A DNA stretch of 64,000 bases, from contig NZ_JAFDOE010000008.1 in assembly GCF_018342065.1 (NCBI RefSeq), positions 62,001 through 126,000 on the forward strand, written 5' to 3'. Made by a program: the position numbers and the translations under genes. Each line of letters starts with the position of its first letter. Positions within the stretch are counted from its first letter, which is position 1. Below are positions 1 through 8,629 of the stretch, piece by piece. The notes beneath the pieces are model-generated. The model saw only the letters and a program-made list of their open reading frames with translations. It did not search any database and was not told where the DNA came from. The DNA is from Citrobacter sp. FP75. Its GTDB lineage: Bacteria; Pseudomonadota; Gammaproteobacteria; Enterobacterales; Enterobacteriaceae.

Positions 1-463
1 TGTTGAAGAACTGATCACCAAACTGGATCAACTGCCAGCAGACAAGAAAACCGTACTGCGTAACAACGCGGGCGGCCACGCTAACCACAGCCTGTTCTGG
101 AAAGGTCTGAAAACCGGCACCACGCTGCAGGGTGATCTGAAAGCAGCTATCGAACGTGACTTTGGCTCCGTTGATAACTTTAAAGCAGAGTTTGAAAAAG
201 CGGCTGCGACCCGTTTCGGTTCCGGCTGGGCATGGCTGGTACTGAAAGGCGATAAACTGGCTGTGGTTTCTACCGCTAACCAGGACTCCCCGCTGATGGG
301 TGAGGCTATCTCTGGCGCTTCCGGCTTCCCGATCGTGGGCCTGGATGTCTGGGAACACGCTTACTATCTGAAATTCCAGAACCGTCGCCCGGATTACATC
401 AAGGCGTTCTGGGACGTAGTGAACTGGGACGAAGCTGCAGCGCGTTTCGCCGCGAAGAAATAA
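1..463 (+). CDS. sodA: Superoxide dismutase [Mn], 3' part
   Basis: The open frame runs in from the left edge (first whole codon at base 2) and encodes the last 153 residues. The E. coli protein has about 206, so roughly 53 N-terminal residues lie outside the window. SodA dismutates superoxide to hydrogen peroxide and oxygen in the cytoplasm. Two of the three stretches carrying the metal ligands are visible: [11 protein letters not shown], and [18 protein letters not shown], which holds the Asp and His ligands. The first His ligand is outside. Wording is of the Mn type rather than the Fe type. Promoter and regulatory sites are not in the window. A strong terminator follows the stop codon. Confidence 0.97.
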   Translation, partial: VEELITKLDQLPADKKTVLRNNAGGHANHSLFWKGLKTGTTLQGDLKAAIERDFGSVDNFKAEFEKAAATRFGSGWAWLVLKGDKLAVVSTANQDSPLMGEAISGASGFPIVGLDVWEHAYYLKFQNRRPDYIKAFWDVVNWDEAAARFAAKK

Positions 464-481
464 GTTCTACGTTTTAATGAT

Positions 482-514
482 GCCCCTGCAAGCGATGCTT
501 GTGGGGGCTTTTTT
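482..514 (+). terminator. Rho-independent terminator of sodA
   Basis: GCCCCTGCAAGC and GCTTGTGGGGGC form a stem with one G-U pair around a 3-nt loop. A run of six T follows directly, 19 bases after the sodA stop codon. Confidence 0.9.
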
Positions 515-551
515 GTGATCAAAATCAATATAAAAACAATGATCCATTTAA

Positions 552-570
552 ATTGAAACAAGGTTTTATT
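552..570. promoter_or_regulatory. Candidate KdgR operator upstream of kdgT
   Basis: ATTGAAACAAGGTTTTATT is an imperfect palindrome of the TGAAA-N5-TTTCA type that I associate with KdgR operators of enterobacteria. It lies about 130 bases before the kdgT start. KdgR control of kdgT is known in E. coli. The match here is by eye and was not scored. Confidence 0.6.
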
Positions 571-699
571 ATGCGGGCGTGATCACTTTTATAATCTCTG
601 CGAATGTCTATCTTCTTTTCATCGAGACGGGCGCATCTCAACAGCAAGATGCAATCGCCCATAAAAAATGTCCTATTTTTATGTCTACAGGTGATGGAA

Positions 700-1683
700 A
701 TGCAGATCAAACGTACGATAGAGAAAATCCCAGGCGGTATGATGCTGGTGCCGCTTTTTCTGGGCGCACTGTGTCACACCTTTTCCCCTGGCGCCGGGAA
801 ATACTTCGGCTCCTTTACTAACGGTATGATCACCGGGACGGTGCCGATTCTGGCCGTCTGGTTTTTTTGCATGGGGGCGTCAATAAAACTAAGCGCCACC
901 GGCACCGTGCTGCGTAAATCTGGCACGTTAGTGATAACCAAGATTCTGGTGGCATGGGTGGTTGCGGCGATAGCCTCACGCATTCTTCCGGAGCATGGGG
1001 TAGAAGTGGGTTTCTTCGCCGGGTTGTCCACGCTGGCGCTGGTGGCCGCGATGGATATGACCAATGGCGGGCTGTATGCATCGATTATGCAACAGTACGG
1101 TACCAAAGAAGAGGCAGGGGCGTTTGTCCTGATGTCGCTGGAATCGGGCCCGCTGATGACCATGGTGATTCTGGGAACCGCAGGGATTGCCTCGTTTGAA
1201 CCGCATGTGTTTGTCGGCGCGGTATTGCCGTTCCTGATAGGTTTCGCGCTGGGGAATCTGGACCCTGAGCTGCGTGAGTTCTTCAGTAAAGCGGTACAAA
1301 CACTCATCCCTTTCTTTGCTTTCGCACTGGGTAACACCATTGACTTGAGTGTGATTGCTCAGACCGGCGTACTGGGGATCTTACTGGGCGTGGCGGTGAT
1401 TATCATCACCGGTATCCCACTGATTATTGCCGATAAACTGATTGGCGGCGGGGACGGTACAGCAGGGATTGCAGCTTCCAGCTCTGCGGGGGCGGCGGTT
1501 GCTACGCCGGTGCTGATTGCGGAAATGGTCCCGGCGTTCAAACCCATGGCGCCAGCGGCAACCTCTCTGGTGGCGACCTCGGTGATTGTAACCTCCATCC
1601 TCGTGCCGATTATCACCTCCATCTGGTCGAAAAGAGCCAAAGCCAGAGCGGCGGCAATCGATATGCGCAATGCAGTGAAGTAA
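700..1683 (+). CDS. kdgT: 2-keto-3-deoxygluconate permease KdgT
   Basis: KdgT imports 2-keto-3-deoxygluconate (KDG), an intermediate of pectin and hexuronate breakdown, through the inner membrane with protons. The chosen ATG gives 327 residues, the E. coli length, beginning [15 protein letters not shown]. The frame is open back to 604, but that extension is charged and has no family match. AGGTGATGG just before the ATG serves as ribosome binding site; an in-frame ATG at 694 is the alternative. The protein is a chain of about ten hydrophobic helices with Gly- and Ala-rich loops ([18 protein letters not shown] near residue 250). A possible KdgR box lies upstream. The convergent neighbour is a KDG-aldolase-like gene, which fits a shared pathway. 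Confidence 0.95.
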   Translation: MQIKRTIEKIPGGMMLVPLFLGALCHTFSPGAGKYFGSFTNGMITGTVPILAVWFFCMGASIKLSATGTVLRKSGTLVITKILVAWVVAAIASRILPEHGVEVGFFAGLSTLALVAAMDMTNGGLYASIMQQYGTKEEAGAFVLMSLESGPLMTMVILGTAGIASFEPHVFVGAVLPFLIGFALGNLDPELREFFSKAVQTLIPFFAFALGNTIDLSVIAQTGVLGILLGVAVIIITGIPLIIADKLIGGGDGTAGIAASSSAGAAVATPVLIAEMVPAFKPMAPAATSLVATSVIVTSILVPIITSIWSKRAKARAAAIDMRNAVK

Positions 1684-1692
1684 CGTGATTAA

Positions 1693-1716
1693 GCCGGATG
1701 GTCTGTACCATCCGGC
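1693..1716. terminator. Hairpin between convergent kdgT and aldolase gene (REP-like)
   Basis: GCCGGATGG and CCATCCGGC form a perfect 9-bp stem around a 6-base loop. The wording resembles the palindrome core of enteric REP elements. Its place between two convergent stop codons suggests it ends transcripts from both sides, although there is no long T run. Confidence 0.6.
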
Positions 1717-1725
1717 ATAACCGTT

Positions 1726-2622
1726 TTAACCTTTGACTACAAACACCTCATCAATTGTTCGACACTCGCTTTCATTCAGCTCCCCACCTGCATTACGCGA
1801 AACTCCGGTGCAATAGCCAAACTTACGTGACACCACGGTTTTAATGGTGGTGACAAAATCCTCGCCAATGGCGTAGATGGACATGTAGGTGCCAATCTTA
1901 TCCTGAATATCACGCAACGCCGCCAGGTCGCCCTGTTTAAACGCTTCGCGCGCGCGGACAAACAGTTCCGGCATCACGTTATTCAAACTGGAAATAATCC
2001 CCGCGCCGCCTGCCAGCAGGTTGGGAATGTAATATTCGTCGTAGCCGGAGAGCACGGCAAAATCCTCACGCACGGCGCGGGTGGTCTGAATCATGCTGCG
2101 GGTATGGGACTGGCAGTCTACGGTGTCTTTGATGCCGGCGAAGTTCGGGAATTCGGCCACGAGCGTGGCAACCAGTTCAGGTGTTAAATCACAGCCTGTA
2201 CGTGCCGGGAAGTTATAGGTAAACCATTTGCCGCTAATTATCTGCCCTAACTGGCGGAAGTAGCTCAGTAGCTGTTTAGCCGTTTGTCCGTAATAGTACG
2301 GCGGCAGGATCATGACGGCATCGTATCCTGCGCGATGCGCCTCTTGCGCCATCAGCAGCACATCATTCTGGCAGGTAGATGAGACATTGGCGACCATCTT
2401 CAGCGAGCTCATGGCGCGGGCCTCGCGGATCAGCAGCAGCCTCTCTTCGAGCGTAAAGGAGGCAAATTCCCCAATACTACCCATCAGCAAAATAACGTCG
2501 ATCTGTGCCTCGGTAAGGCGTTTGAGATGCTGGCTCAGACCGTTGAGATCGATCTTGCCGTCATTGTCCATTGGCGTAATGGAAGGACACCAGACGCCAG
2601 CAAATTGCGATTGACCCGTCAC
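1726..2622 (-). CDS. DapA-family aldolase, probable 2-keto-3-deoxygluconate aldolase
   Basis: This 298-residue protein belongs to the DHDPS/N-acetylneuraminate lyase superfamily of class I aldolases. The Schiff-base lysine is K165 in GIKDT and the catalytic tyrosine is Y136 in TYNFPARTG. The usual GTTGE motif reads GSIGEF (48-53). The stretches YNFPARTGCDLTPELV and SMIQTTRAV resemble E. coli YagE and YjhH, which cleave 2-keto-3-deoxy-gluconate to pyruvate and glyceraldehyde. With the KDG permease next door, KDG aldolase is the best guess rather than lysine biosynthesis. The start is GTG, preceded by AAGGAG at 6-base spacing. A near-perfect KdgR-type palindrome overlaps the leader. E. coli K-12 has no gene here. 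Confidence 0.8.
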   Translation of the reverse strand: MTGQSQFAGVWCPSITPMDNDGKIDLNGLSQHLKRLTEAQIDVILLMGSIGEFASFTLEERLLLIREARAMSSLKMVANVSSTCQNDVLLMAQEAHRAGYDAVMILPPYYYGQTAKQLLSYFRQLGQIISGKWFTYNFPARTGCDLTPELVATLVAEFPNFAGIKDTVDCQSHTRSMIQTTRAVREDFAVLSGYDEYYIPNLLAGGAGIISSLNNVMPELFVRAREAFKQGDLAALRDIQDKIGTYMSIYAIGEDFVTTIKTVVSRKFGYCTGVSRNAGGELNESECRTIDEVFVVKG

Positions 2623-2636
2623 GTGTGACTCCTTAA

Positions 2637-2653
2637 TTGAAATGATGTTTCAA
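2637..2653. promoter_or_regulatory. Candidate KdgR operator in the leader of the aldolase gene
   Basis: TTGAAATGATGTTTCAA is a perfect palindrome with arms TTGAAA and TTTCAA around five bases, matching the TGAAA-N5-TTTCA form of KdgR operators. It begins three bases upstream of the AAGGAG ribosome binding site of the minus-strand aldolase gene, so binding there should block transcription. Confidence 0.68.
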
Positions 2654-2772
2654 AACCAACTTACATTGATAGCATGTGTCCCTAAGTTTCATGTGAACCG
2701 TGCTCTCATTTTGAGCGACTGAGGTAAAATAAATATGGTGTAATGGGGAAAAGTTATCGGGAGAGGGAACAA

Positions 2773-3447
2773 ATGCGATATCCGGTTGATGTATTTGCGG
2801 GCAAGGTTCGGGATTACACGGGAAGTCGTCCCAGTGCAATTGCGAAGGTCCAGGTTGATGGCGAACTGATGCTGACCGAACTGGGTCTGACGGGGGATGA
2901 ACAGGCGGAAACGAAAATCCACGGCGGGCCAGATCGCGCGCTGTGTCACTATCCGCGTGAACATTATCAGTACTGGAGACAAGCCTTTCCTGAACAGGCG
3001 GAGTTGTTTGTCGCCCCTGCTTTTGGTGAGAACCTCTCTACAGAGGGGCTGACGGAAGAGAATGTCTATATCGGCGATATCTTCCAGTGGGGCGAAGCGC
3101 TGATTCAGGTCACTCAGCCGCGCTCGCCGTGTTTTAAGCTGAATTTCCATTTTGGCATTAGCGACATGGCAAGCCAGATGCAGGATGCGGGCAAGACCGG
3201 TTGGTTGTGCAGCGTGATTGCTGCGGGCATGGTGTCGGCGGATGCGCCGCTGGTGCTGGCGTCTCGCGTGAGCGATGTCAGCGTGCAGGAGGCGATTGCC
3301 ATTGCCTGGCATATGCCGTTTGATGACGACCAGTATCACCGTTTGCTGTCGGCGGCAGGGCTCTCGAAAAGCTGGACCAGAACGATGCAGAAACGCCGCT
3401 TAAGCGGTAAGATCGAAGATAATTCGCGGAGATTGTGGGGGAAATAA
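2773..3447 (+). CDS. yiiM: MOSC-domain protein YiiM (6-N-hydroxylaminopurine resistance)
   Basis: YiiM is a molybdenum-cofactor-dependent protein that, in E. coli, contributes to detoxification of N-hydroxylated base analogues. The ATG at 2773, behind GAGAGGG, gives 224 residues as in E. coli (MRYPVDVFAGKV). The open frame extends ten codons further upstream without family support. The MOSC domain fills the first two thirds, with HGGPDRALCHYP near residue 60 and the conserved cysteine in QPRSPCFKLN near 120. The C-terminal helical part ends in SGKIEDNSRRLWGK. It is divergent from the aldolase gene, and the 150-bp gap between them must hold both promoters. Confidence 0.93.
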   Translation: MRYPVDVFAGKVRDYTGSRPSAIAKVQVDGELMLTELGLTGDEQAETKIHGGPDRALCHYPREHYQYWRQAFPEQAELFVAPAFGENLSTEGLTEENVYIGDIFQWGEALIQVTQPRSPCFKLNFHFGISDMASQMQDAGKTGWLCSVIAAGMVSADAPLVLASRVSDVSVQEAIAIAWHMPFDDDQYHRLLSAAGLSKSWTRTMQKRRLSGKIEDNSRRLWGK

Positions 3448-3468
3448 TTCCCCCAGCAGGAAACGTAG

Positions 3469-3496
3469 GCCGGGTAAGGCGACACCGCCACCCGGC
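3469..3496. repeat. REP-type palindrome
   Basis: GCCGGGTAAGGCG, a short spacer and GCCACCCGGC form an imperfect palindrome typical of enteric repetitive extragenic palindromes. It sits between the convergent yiiM and cpxA genes. Confidence 0.75.
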
Positions 3497-3509
3497 ACAA
3501 CAGGTTTAA

Positions 3510-4883
3510 TTACGAGCGTTTATACAGCGGCAGCCAGAGCACCAGACGCAGACCACCCAGCGGGCTGTCTTCTGCCTTCACCCAGCCACGGTGCTGCTGA
3601 ATGGCGGTTTCAACGATCGCCAGACCCAGACCCGTACCGCCGGATTCGCGATCGCGCGCTTCATCGGTACGATAGAACGGACGGAAAATCTGTTCTCTGT
3701 CTTCGGGACTCACGCCCGGGCCATCATCGTCTACGGTGATGGTGATCCCGTCTTTATCCACCGCGAAACCTACTTCAATCTTGGTGTGCGAATAGCGTAG
3801 GGCGTTGCGAACGATGTTCTCCAGCGCACTTTCCAGCGCATTCGGGTTACCGTACAGCGGCCACGGTCCTGGCGGGAAGTTAACCGTTAACGACTTGCCC
3901 ATCTGCTCGGCTTCAAAGGCGGCGTTATCCAGCACGTCACCCCACAGATGGTTCGCTTTTACGGTTTCACTAACCAGCGCGTTTTTCTGCTGATTGCGCG
4001 ACATGACCAGCAGGTCGTTGATCATGCTGTCCAGCCGGTGCGCTTCCGTTTCAATACGTTCCAGCTCTTTGCTCTCGCCGCTACGACGACGCAACAGCGC
4101 AGTACCCAGTTGCAGACGCGTTAATGGCGTTCTCAATTCGTGAGAGATGTCCGACAGCAGGCGTTGCTGTGAGGTCATCATGCGTTCCAGCGCCGTCACC
4201 ATCTGGTTAAAACTGGCGCCTGCCGCCAGAAACTCCTGCGGGCCAGCTTCCAGTTCAGGATGTTGACGCAGGTTACCCTGGGCGACTTCATCCGCCGCGT
4301 TTTTCAGCTTACGCGCCGGTTTCGCCAGGCTCCAGGCCAGCCAAAGCAGCAATGGAGAGCTGACTAACATGGTGACGATCAGCAGCAACAGCGGTCGGTC
4401 AAACAGCAGGTTGATAAAGTCAGATTGTGAACTGCTGGCAGGTCGAATGAGATACAGCTGGTAGTTATCTTCGCCATCTCTGACGGAGAAGGGTCCGACC
4501 ATCTCAACGCGACCGTATTTTTTCTTTTGTGGATGATCGGCGTTATCGGCCTGACCAATAAAGTTACGAATGATCTGCATCTCGTTGCGTTCTGCGCCGA
4601 TCACGCGTCCTTCTGTCGTAACAAGTAATAACCGTTGTCCTGGCGGCGCCCACTTGTCTATCGCCCGAAACAAGCGACGCCACCACATCAAATCGTTGGG
4701 TGGATCGTTCGCCAGTTCGGCTTCAACGTGCTGCTCAATCATTAACCCCTGGCGCTGCTCGCTGTCCAGTAACTCGGTCATCTGGCGTGAGTCGAGCTTG
4801 GGTAACATCAGTACCAGCATCAGCACCAGAGCCAGCGTCAACCAGAAGATGGCAAAGATGCGCGCGGTTAAACTCCCTATCAT
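3510..4883 (-). CDS. cpxA: Sensor histidine kinase CpxA
   Basis: CpxA is the inner-membrane sensor of the Cpx envelope stress response and phosphorylates or dephosphorylates CpxR. It has 457 residues, as in E. coli. Order: first membrane helix (about 8-28), periplasmic sensor (about 30-163), second helix (164-186), HAMP linker, the H-box SDISHELRTPLTRLQ with H248, then the ATPase domain with ENIVRNALRYS (N box), DDDGPGVSPEDRE (G1) and GGTGLGLAIV (G2). The start overlaps the cpxR stop by four bases (ATGA), so the two are translationally coupled. CpxP and the CpxR box next door complete the regulatory loop. Confidence 0.98.
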   Translation of the reverse strand: MIGSLTARIFAIFWLTLALVLMLVLMLPKLDSRQMTELLDSEQRQGLMIEQHVEAELANDPPNDLMWWRRLFRAIDKWAPPGQRLLLVTTEGRVIGAERNEMQIIRNFIGQADNADHPQKKKYGRVEMVGPFSVRDGEDNYQLYLIRPASSSQSDFINLLFDRPLLLLIVTMLVSSPLLLWLAWSLAKPARKLKNAADEVAQGNLRQHPELEAGPQEFLAAGASFNQMVTALERMMTSQQRLLSDISHELRTPLTRLQLGTALLRRRSGESKELERIETEAHRLDSMINDLLVMSRNQQKNALVSETVKANHLWGDVLDNAAFEAEQMGKSLTVNFPPGPWPLYGNPNALESALENIVRNALRYSHTKIEVGFAVDKDGITITVDDDGPGVSPEDREQIFRPFYRTDEARDRESGGTGLGLAIVETAIQQHRGWVKAEDSPLGGLRLVLWLPLYKRS

Positions 4884-5578
4884 GAAGCGGAGACCATCAG
4901 GTAGCCGCGACCGCGCAGGGTTTTAAACCACGGGTGTCCGTCTTTACGCTCAGGCAGCTTACGACGCAGGTTCGAGATATGCATGTCGATAGCGCGATCG
5001 AAAGGCGTCAGGCGTTTGCCCAGCACTTCCTGGCTTAAATGTTCACGGGAAACCACCTGGCCGAGATGCTGCGCCAGCAAATAGAGCAGGGTGAATTCAG
5101 TGCCGGTTAACTCCAGGGTTTGCCCGTCAAAGCTGGCTTCCTGGCGACCCGGATTGAGGCTTAATGCATCCACTTCCAGCGTCGGCGAACCGTTGTCACT
5201 GTTCTGCTGTTGTTCGCTCCAGTGAGAGCGACGCAGAATAGCGCGGATGCGCGCGACCAGTTCACGGTCATTAAACGGTTTGGGTAAATAGTCGTCCGCG
5301 CCCAGCTCAAGGCCGAGTACGCGATCCAGTTCGCTGCCACGGGCGGTCAGCATGATTACGGGTGTCTGGTGTGTCTGGCGAAGCGCTTTCAGCGTATCGA
5401 TGCCGTTTTTCTTCGGCATCATGACGTCGAGCAAAAGTAAATCGATGCTGTCATCCAGAAGCTCAAGCGCTTGCTCCCCGTCATGGGCAACCAGCACATC
5501 GAAACCTTCCATTTCGAGCAGCTCCTTTAACAGGGATGTCAGCTCTCGGTCATCATCAACTAGCAGTATTTTATTCAT
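4880..5578 (-). CDS. cpxR: Response regulator CpxR
   Basis: CpxR is the DNA-binding partner of CpxA and controls envelope folding and protease genes. It has 232 residues, as in E. coli. The receiver domain (1-120) carries the acidic pair in LLVDDDRE, the phospho-acceptor D51 in LLLDVMMPKKNG, and K in PKPFNDRE. The C-terminal OmpR-type winged helix (about 135-230) has FTLLYLLAQHLGQVVSRE and RAIDMHISNLRRKL. It is transcribed divergently from cpxP, from a gap that contains a perfect tandem CpxR box, consistent with autoregulation. Confidence 0.98.
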   Translation of the reverse strand: MNKILLVDDDRELTSLLKELLEMEGFDVLVAHDGEQALELLDDSIDLLLLDVMMPKKNGIDTLKALRQTHQTPVIMLTARGSELDRVLGLELGADDYLPKPFNDRELVARIRAILRRSHWSEQQQNSDNGSPTLEVDALSLNPGRQEASFDGQTLELTGTEFTLLYLLAQHLGQVVSREHLSQEVLGKRLTPFDRAIDMHISNLRRKLPERKDGHPWFKTLRGRGYLMVSAS

Positions 5579-5633
5579 TTTTTACGTACCTCCGAGGCAG
5601 AAATTACGTCATCAGGCGGCGCTAATCTATGAC

Positions 5634-5648
5634 TTTACGTTGTTTTAC
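5634..5648. promoter_or_regulatory. CpxR box between cpxR and cpxP
   Basis: TTTACGTTGTTTTAC reads GTAAA-N5-GTAAA on the minus strand, an exact copy of the CpxR consensus. It lies in the 150-bp gap between the divergent cpxRA and cpxP genes and can serve both. Confidence 0.88.
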
Positions 5649-5728
5649 ACCCCCTGACGCATGTTTGCAGCCCGAATCGTAAACTGTCTCTCGTTGAATC
5701 GCGACAGAAAAGATTTTGGGAGCAAGTG

Positions 5729-6229
5729 ATGGGCAAAGTTACCGCTGCCGTCATGGCCTCAACGCTGGCACTCAGTACGTTAAGCCATGCAGCTGAAGTC
5801 GTCACAGGCGATCACTGGCACCTGGGTGAGAACTCTTCGCAACGCAATGCGCAGAGCCACATGTTTGACGGTATCAGTTTAACCGAACATCAACGTCAAC
5901 AGATGCGAGATTTAATGCAGCAGGCCAGACATGAGCAGCCTCCTGTTAATGTTAGCGAAATGGAGACAATGCATCGTCTTGTCACCGCAGAGAATTTTGA
6001 TGAAAGCGCTGTGCGCGCTCAGGCAGAAAAGATGGCACAACAGCAGGTTGCCCGCCAGGTTGAAATAGCCAAGGTTCGCAATCAGATGTATCGCCTGTTA
6101 ACGCCCGAGCAGCAAGCGGTTTTAAATGAGAAACATGAACAACGAATGGAGCAGCTGCGCGACGTGGCGCAATGGCAAAAAGGCTCATCGTTGAATTTAT
6201 TGAGTAGTAGCAACTCACGTTCCCAGTAG
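5729..6229 (+). CDS. cpxP: Periplasmic Cpx regulator CpxP
   Basis: CpxP is a small helical periplasmic protein that holds CpxA inactive and delivers misfolded pilins to DegP. The ATG at 5729 gives 166 residues, as in E. coli, and has GGGAG at six bases; a GTG one codon upstream would be too close to the ribosome site. A signal peptide ends at about residue 21 (LSHA-AEV). The two LTxxQ motifs are visible: [13 protein letters not shown] and [12 protein letters not shown]. The mRNA 3' end also makes the CpxQ sRNA. It is the strongest known target of CpxR, in keeping with the box upstream. Confidence 0.96.
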   Translation: MGKVTAAVMASTLALSTLSHAAEVVTGDHWHLGENSSQRNAQSHMFDGISLTEHQRQQMRDLMQQARHEQPPVNVSEMETMHRLVTAENFDESAVRAQAEKMAQQQVARQVEIAKVRNQMYRLLTPEQQAVLNEKHEQRMEQLRDVAQWQKGSSLNLLSSSNSRSQ

Positions 6230-6237
6230 TAACCCTG

Positions 6238-6295
6238 TTTTCCTTGCCATAGACACCATCCCTGTCTTCCCCCACATGATGTGGGGGTTTTTTTT
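6238..6295 (+). ncRNA. cpxQ: CpxQ small RNA from the cpxP 3' UTR
   Basis: The sequence after the cpxP stop, TTTTCCTTGCCATAGACACC and on to a CCCCCACATGATGTGGGGG hairpin with eight T, matches the CpxQ sRNA as I recall it from Salmonella and E. coli. RNase E releases CpxQ from cpxP mRNA and, with Hfq, it represses envelope protein mRNAs. The 5' end given here is approximate. The hairpin also serves as the cpxP terminator (6269-6295). Confidence 0.82.
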
Positions 6296-6376
6296 GCCCA
6301 AAATTTGACACTCGGTTATTGCCTGACTGTTTTACTTCATCCGTTATACTAGCGGCATATCCTGGCAGGAGTGTTT

Positions 6377-7279
6377 ATGAATCAAAACTATGGTCGGCTG
6401 GTGAGTCGGGCGGCAATCGCGGCAACAGTGATGGCCTCGCTGTTACTTTTGATCAAAATTTTTGCATGGTGGTACACCGGGTCGGTGAGTATTCTGGCGG
6501 CACTGGTGGACTCTCTGGTCGATATCGCTGCGTCGTTAACCAATCTGTTGGTGGTGCGCTATTCGCTGCAACCCGCTGATGATGAGCACACGTTCGGACA
6601 CGGAAAGGCAGAATCACTGGCGGCGCTGGCGCAAAGTATGTTTATTTCTGGATCGGCGCTGTTTTTATTTTTGACCGGTATTCAGCATCTCGCCCAACCT
6701 ACGCCGATGAAAGATCCTGGCGTCGGGGTGATCGTCACCGTCATTGCGCTGGTTTGTACTATCATACTGGTCACGTTTCAGCGCTGGGTGGTAAAGCGTA
6801 CGCAAAGTCAGGCCGTGCGGGCAGATATGCTTCATTATCAGTCTGATGTTATGATGAACGGAGCCATCCTCGTCGCGCTTGGCCTGGCCTGGTACGGTTG
6901 GCATCGTGCGGATGCCTTGTTTGCGCTTGGGATTGGCATCTATATTTTATATAGCGCCTTGCGTATGGGCTACGAGGCGGTGCAATCCTTGCTGGATCGC
7001 GCCTTGCCTGATGAAGAACGTCAGGAAATTATTGATATTGTGACATTATGGCCGGGAGTCAGCGGCGCTCACGATCTTCGCACGCGGCAGTCAGGGCCGA
7101 CCCGCTTTATTCAGATTCATTTGGAAATGGAAGATAATCTGCCGCTCGTTCAGGCGCATTTAGTGGCTGAACAGGTTGAGCAGGCAATTTTGCGGCGTTT
7201 TCCGGGATCGGATGTCATTATCCATCAGGATCCCTGTTCAGTCGTCCCCAAGGAAGGCAAGATGTTTGAGCTTTCATAA
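6377..7279 (+). CDS. fieF: Cation diffusion facilitator FieF (iron/zinc efflux)
   Basis: FieF (YiiP) exports Fe(II) and Zn(II) from the cytoplasm in exchange for protons. The ATG at 6377 lies behind CAGGAG and gives 300 residues, as in E. coli. Six membrane helices fill residues 1-210. The transport-site ligands are D45 and D49 in [10 protein letters not shown] and H153 and D157 in HYQSDVMM. The cytoplasmic C-terminal domain (about 210-300) holds the dimer zinc-site histidines, for example in [10 protein letters not shown] and VIIHQDPC. The C-terminus ends EGKMFELS, a little different from E. coli. Confidence 0.95.
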   Translation: MNQNYGRLVSRAAIAATVMASLLLLIKIFAWWYTGSVSILAALVDSLVDIAASLTNLLVVRYSLQPADDEHTFGHGKAESLAALAQSMFISGSALFLFLTGIQHLAQPTPMKDPGVGVIVTVIALVCTIILVTFQRWVVKRTQSQAVRADMLHYQSDVMMNGAILVALGLAWYGWHRADALFALGIGIYILYSALRMGYEAVQSLLDRALPDEERQEIIDIVTLWPGVSGAHDLRTRQSGPTRFIQIHLEMEDNLPLVQAHLVAEQVEQAILRRFPGSDVIIHQDPCSVVPKEGKMFELS

Positions 7280-7342
7280 TTCGTTGTTAAAAAGTGAGCA
7301 GGGCCAGCATTTTGTGTATAAATTACCACCATTTGGCCTGAC

Positions 7343-7356
7343 CTGAATCAATTCAG
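7343..7356. promoter_or_regulatory. Cra (FruR) operator upstream of pfkA
   Basis: CTGAATCAATTCAG is a perfect palindrome matching the Cra operator. It lies about 110 bases before the pfkA start, just upstream of a TATACT -10 element near 7371. Cra repression of pfkA is established in E. coli. Confidence 0.78.
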
Positions 7357-7463
7357 CAGGAAGTGATTGTTATACTATCTGCATATTCGTTGGATCGTTT
7401 CGATATGCGGAATCGACTTCCGGCAGCAGATTTCATTTTGCATTCCAAAGTTCAGAGGTAGTC

Positions 7464-8426
7464 ATGATTAAGAAAATCGGTGTGTTGACAAGCGGCGGTG
7501 ATGCGCCGGGCATGAACGCAGCAATCCGTGGTGTTGTACGTGCAGCGTTGACGGAAGGGCTGGAAGTCATGGGGATCCATGATGGCTACCTGGGTTTGTA
7601 TGAAGACCGTATGGTTCAGCTTGACCGTTATAGCGTGTCCGACATGATCAACCGCGGTGGTACTTTCCTCGGTTCTGCCCGCTTCCCGGAATTCCGCGAC
7701 GAAAACGTGCGCGCTGTGGCTATCGAAAACCTGAAGAAGCGTGGTATTGACGCCCTGGTTGTTATCGGTGGTGACGGTTCGTATTTGGGTGCAAAACGTC
7801 TGACTGAAATGGGCTTCCCGTGCATCGGCCTGCCAGGCACTATCGACAACGATATTAAAGGTACCGACTACACCATCGGCTACTTCACTGCGCTGGGTAC
7901 CGTAGTAGAAGCGATTGACCGTCTGCGTGACACCTCTTCTTCTCACCAGCGTATCTCTATCGTTGAAGTGATGGGCCGCTACTGCGGCGATCTGACCCTG
8001 GCGGCAGCAATCGCTGGCGGCTGTGAGTTTGTGGTGGTTCCGGAAGTTGAATTCAGCCGTGACGATCTGGTCGCTGAAATCAAAGCCGGCATCGCGAAAG
8101 GTAAGAAACACGCAATCGTTGCGATCACTGAGCACATGTGTGACGTAGACGAACTGGCGCACTACATCGAGAAAGAAACCGGTCGTGAAACGCGTTCAAC
8201 CGTACTGGGTCACATCCAGCGTGGTGGTTCTCCGGTACCTTACGACCGTATTCTGGCCTCCCGTATGGGCGCGTATGCTATTGATCTGCTGCTGGAAGGT
8301 CACGGTGGTCGTTGCGTCGGTATTCAGAACGAACAGCTGGTTCACCACGACATCATTGACGCTATCGAAAACATGAAGCGTCCGTTCAAAGGTGACTGGC
8401 TGGACTGCGCGAAAAAACTGTACTGA
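7464..8426 (+). CDS. pfkA: 6-phosphofructokinase I
   Basis: PfkA phosphorylates fructose 6-phosphate with ATP to the 1,6-bisphosphate, the committed step of glycolysis. It has 320 residues, as in E. coli. Visible motifs are the ATP loop [17 protein letters not shown] (8-23), GGDGSYLGA (102-110) and the catalytic GTIDNDI with D128 (D127 when Met is not counted). The allosteric site residues follow the enteric form, and the start has AGAGGTA before the ATG. A perfect Cra site upstream predicts repression during gluconeogenic growth. REP-type palindromes follow the stop. Confidence 0.98.
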   Translation: MIKKIGVLTSGGDAPGMNAAIRGVVRAALTEGLEVMGIHDGYLGLYEDRMVQLDRYSVSDMINRGGTFLGSARFPEFRDENVRAVAIENLKKRGIDALVVIGGDGSYLGAKRLTEMGFPCIGLPGTIDNDIKGTDYTIGYFTALGTVVEAIDRLRDTSSSHQRISIVEVMGRYCGDLTLAAAIAGGCEFVVVPEVEFSRDDLVAEIKAGIAKGKKHAIVAITEHMCDVDELAHYIEKETGRETRSTVLGHIQRGGSPVPYDRILASRMGAYAIDLLLEGHGGRCVGIQNEQLVHHDIIDAIENMKRPFKGDWLDCAKKLY

Positions 8427-8438
8427 TTGTTTTTTGTT

Positions 8439-8513
8439 GCCCGGTGGCGCTTTGCTGACCGGGCCTACAAGAGTACGCGCATAAGCCGGATAAGGCGCTA
8501 GTCGGTATCCGGC
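8439..8513. repeat. Pair of REP-type palindromes (BIME) after pfkA
   Basis: Two palindromes follow each other: GCCCGGT...ACCGGGC (8439-8464) and GCCGGATAAGGCG...TATCCGGC (8485-8513), in the arrangement of enteric interspersed mosaic elements. Confidence 0.78.
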
Positions 8514-8629
8514 AAAATCACCCCTCATTTATTCTCCCAGGTTATAGCAAATCTTTTTTTATTCTTTAATGTTTGGATCGCTTTCTGGCACGCTCTGCTC
8601 ATCACAACATGACATAAGAGAGCTGGGCG

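Noticed and set aside
2623-2839. Short open frame on the minus strand across the aldolase-yiiM gap
   Set aside because: It runs over the candidate operator and the start of yiiM and has no ribosome site or conserved pattern.
7452-8162. Open frame of 236 codons antisense to pfkA
   Set aside because: pfkA is certain, and the reverse frame has no family features or ribosome site.
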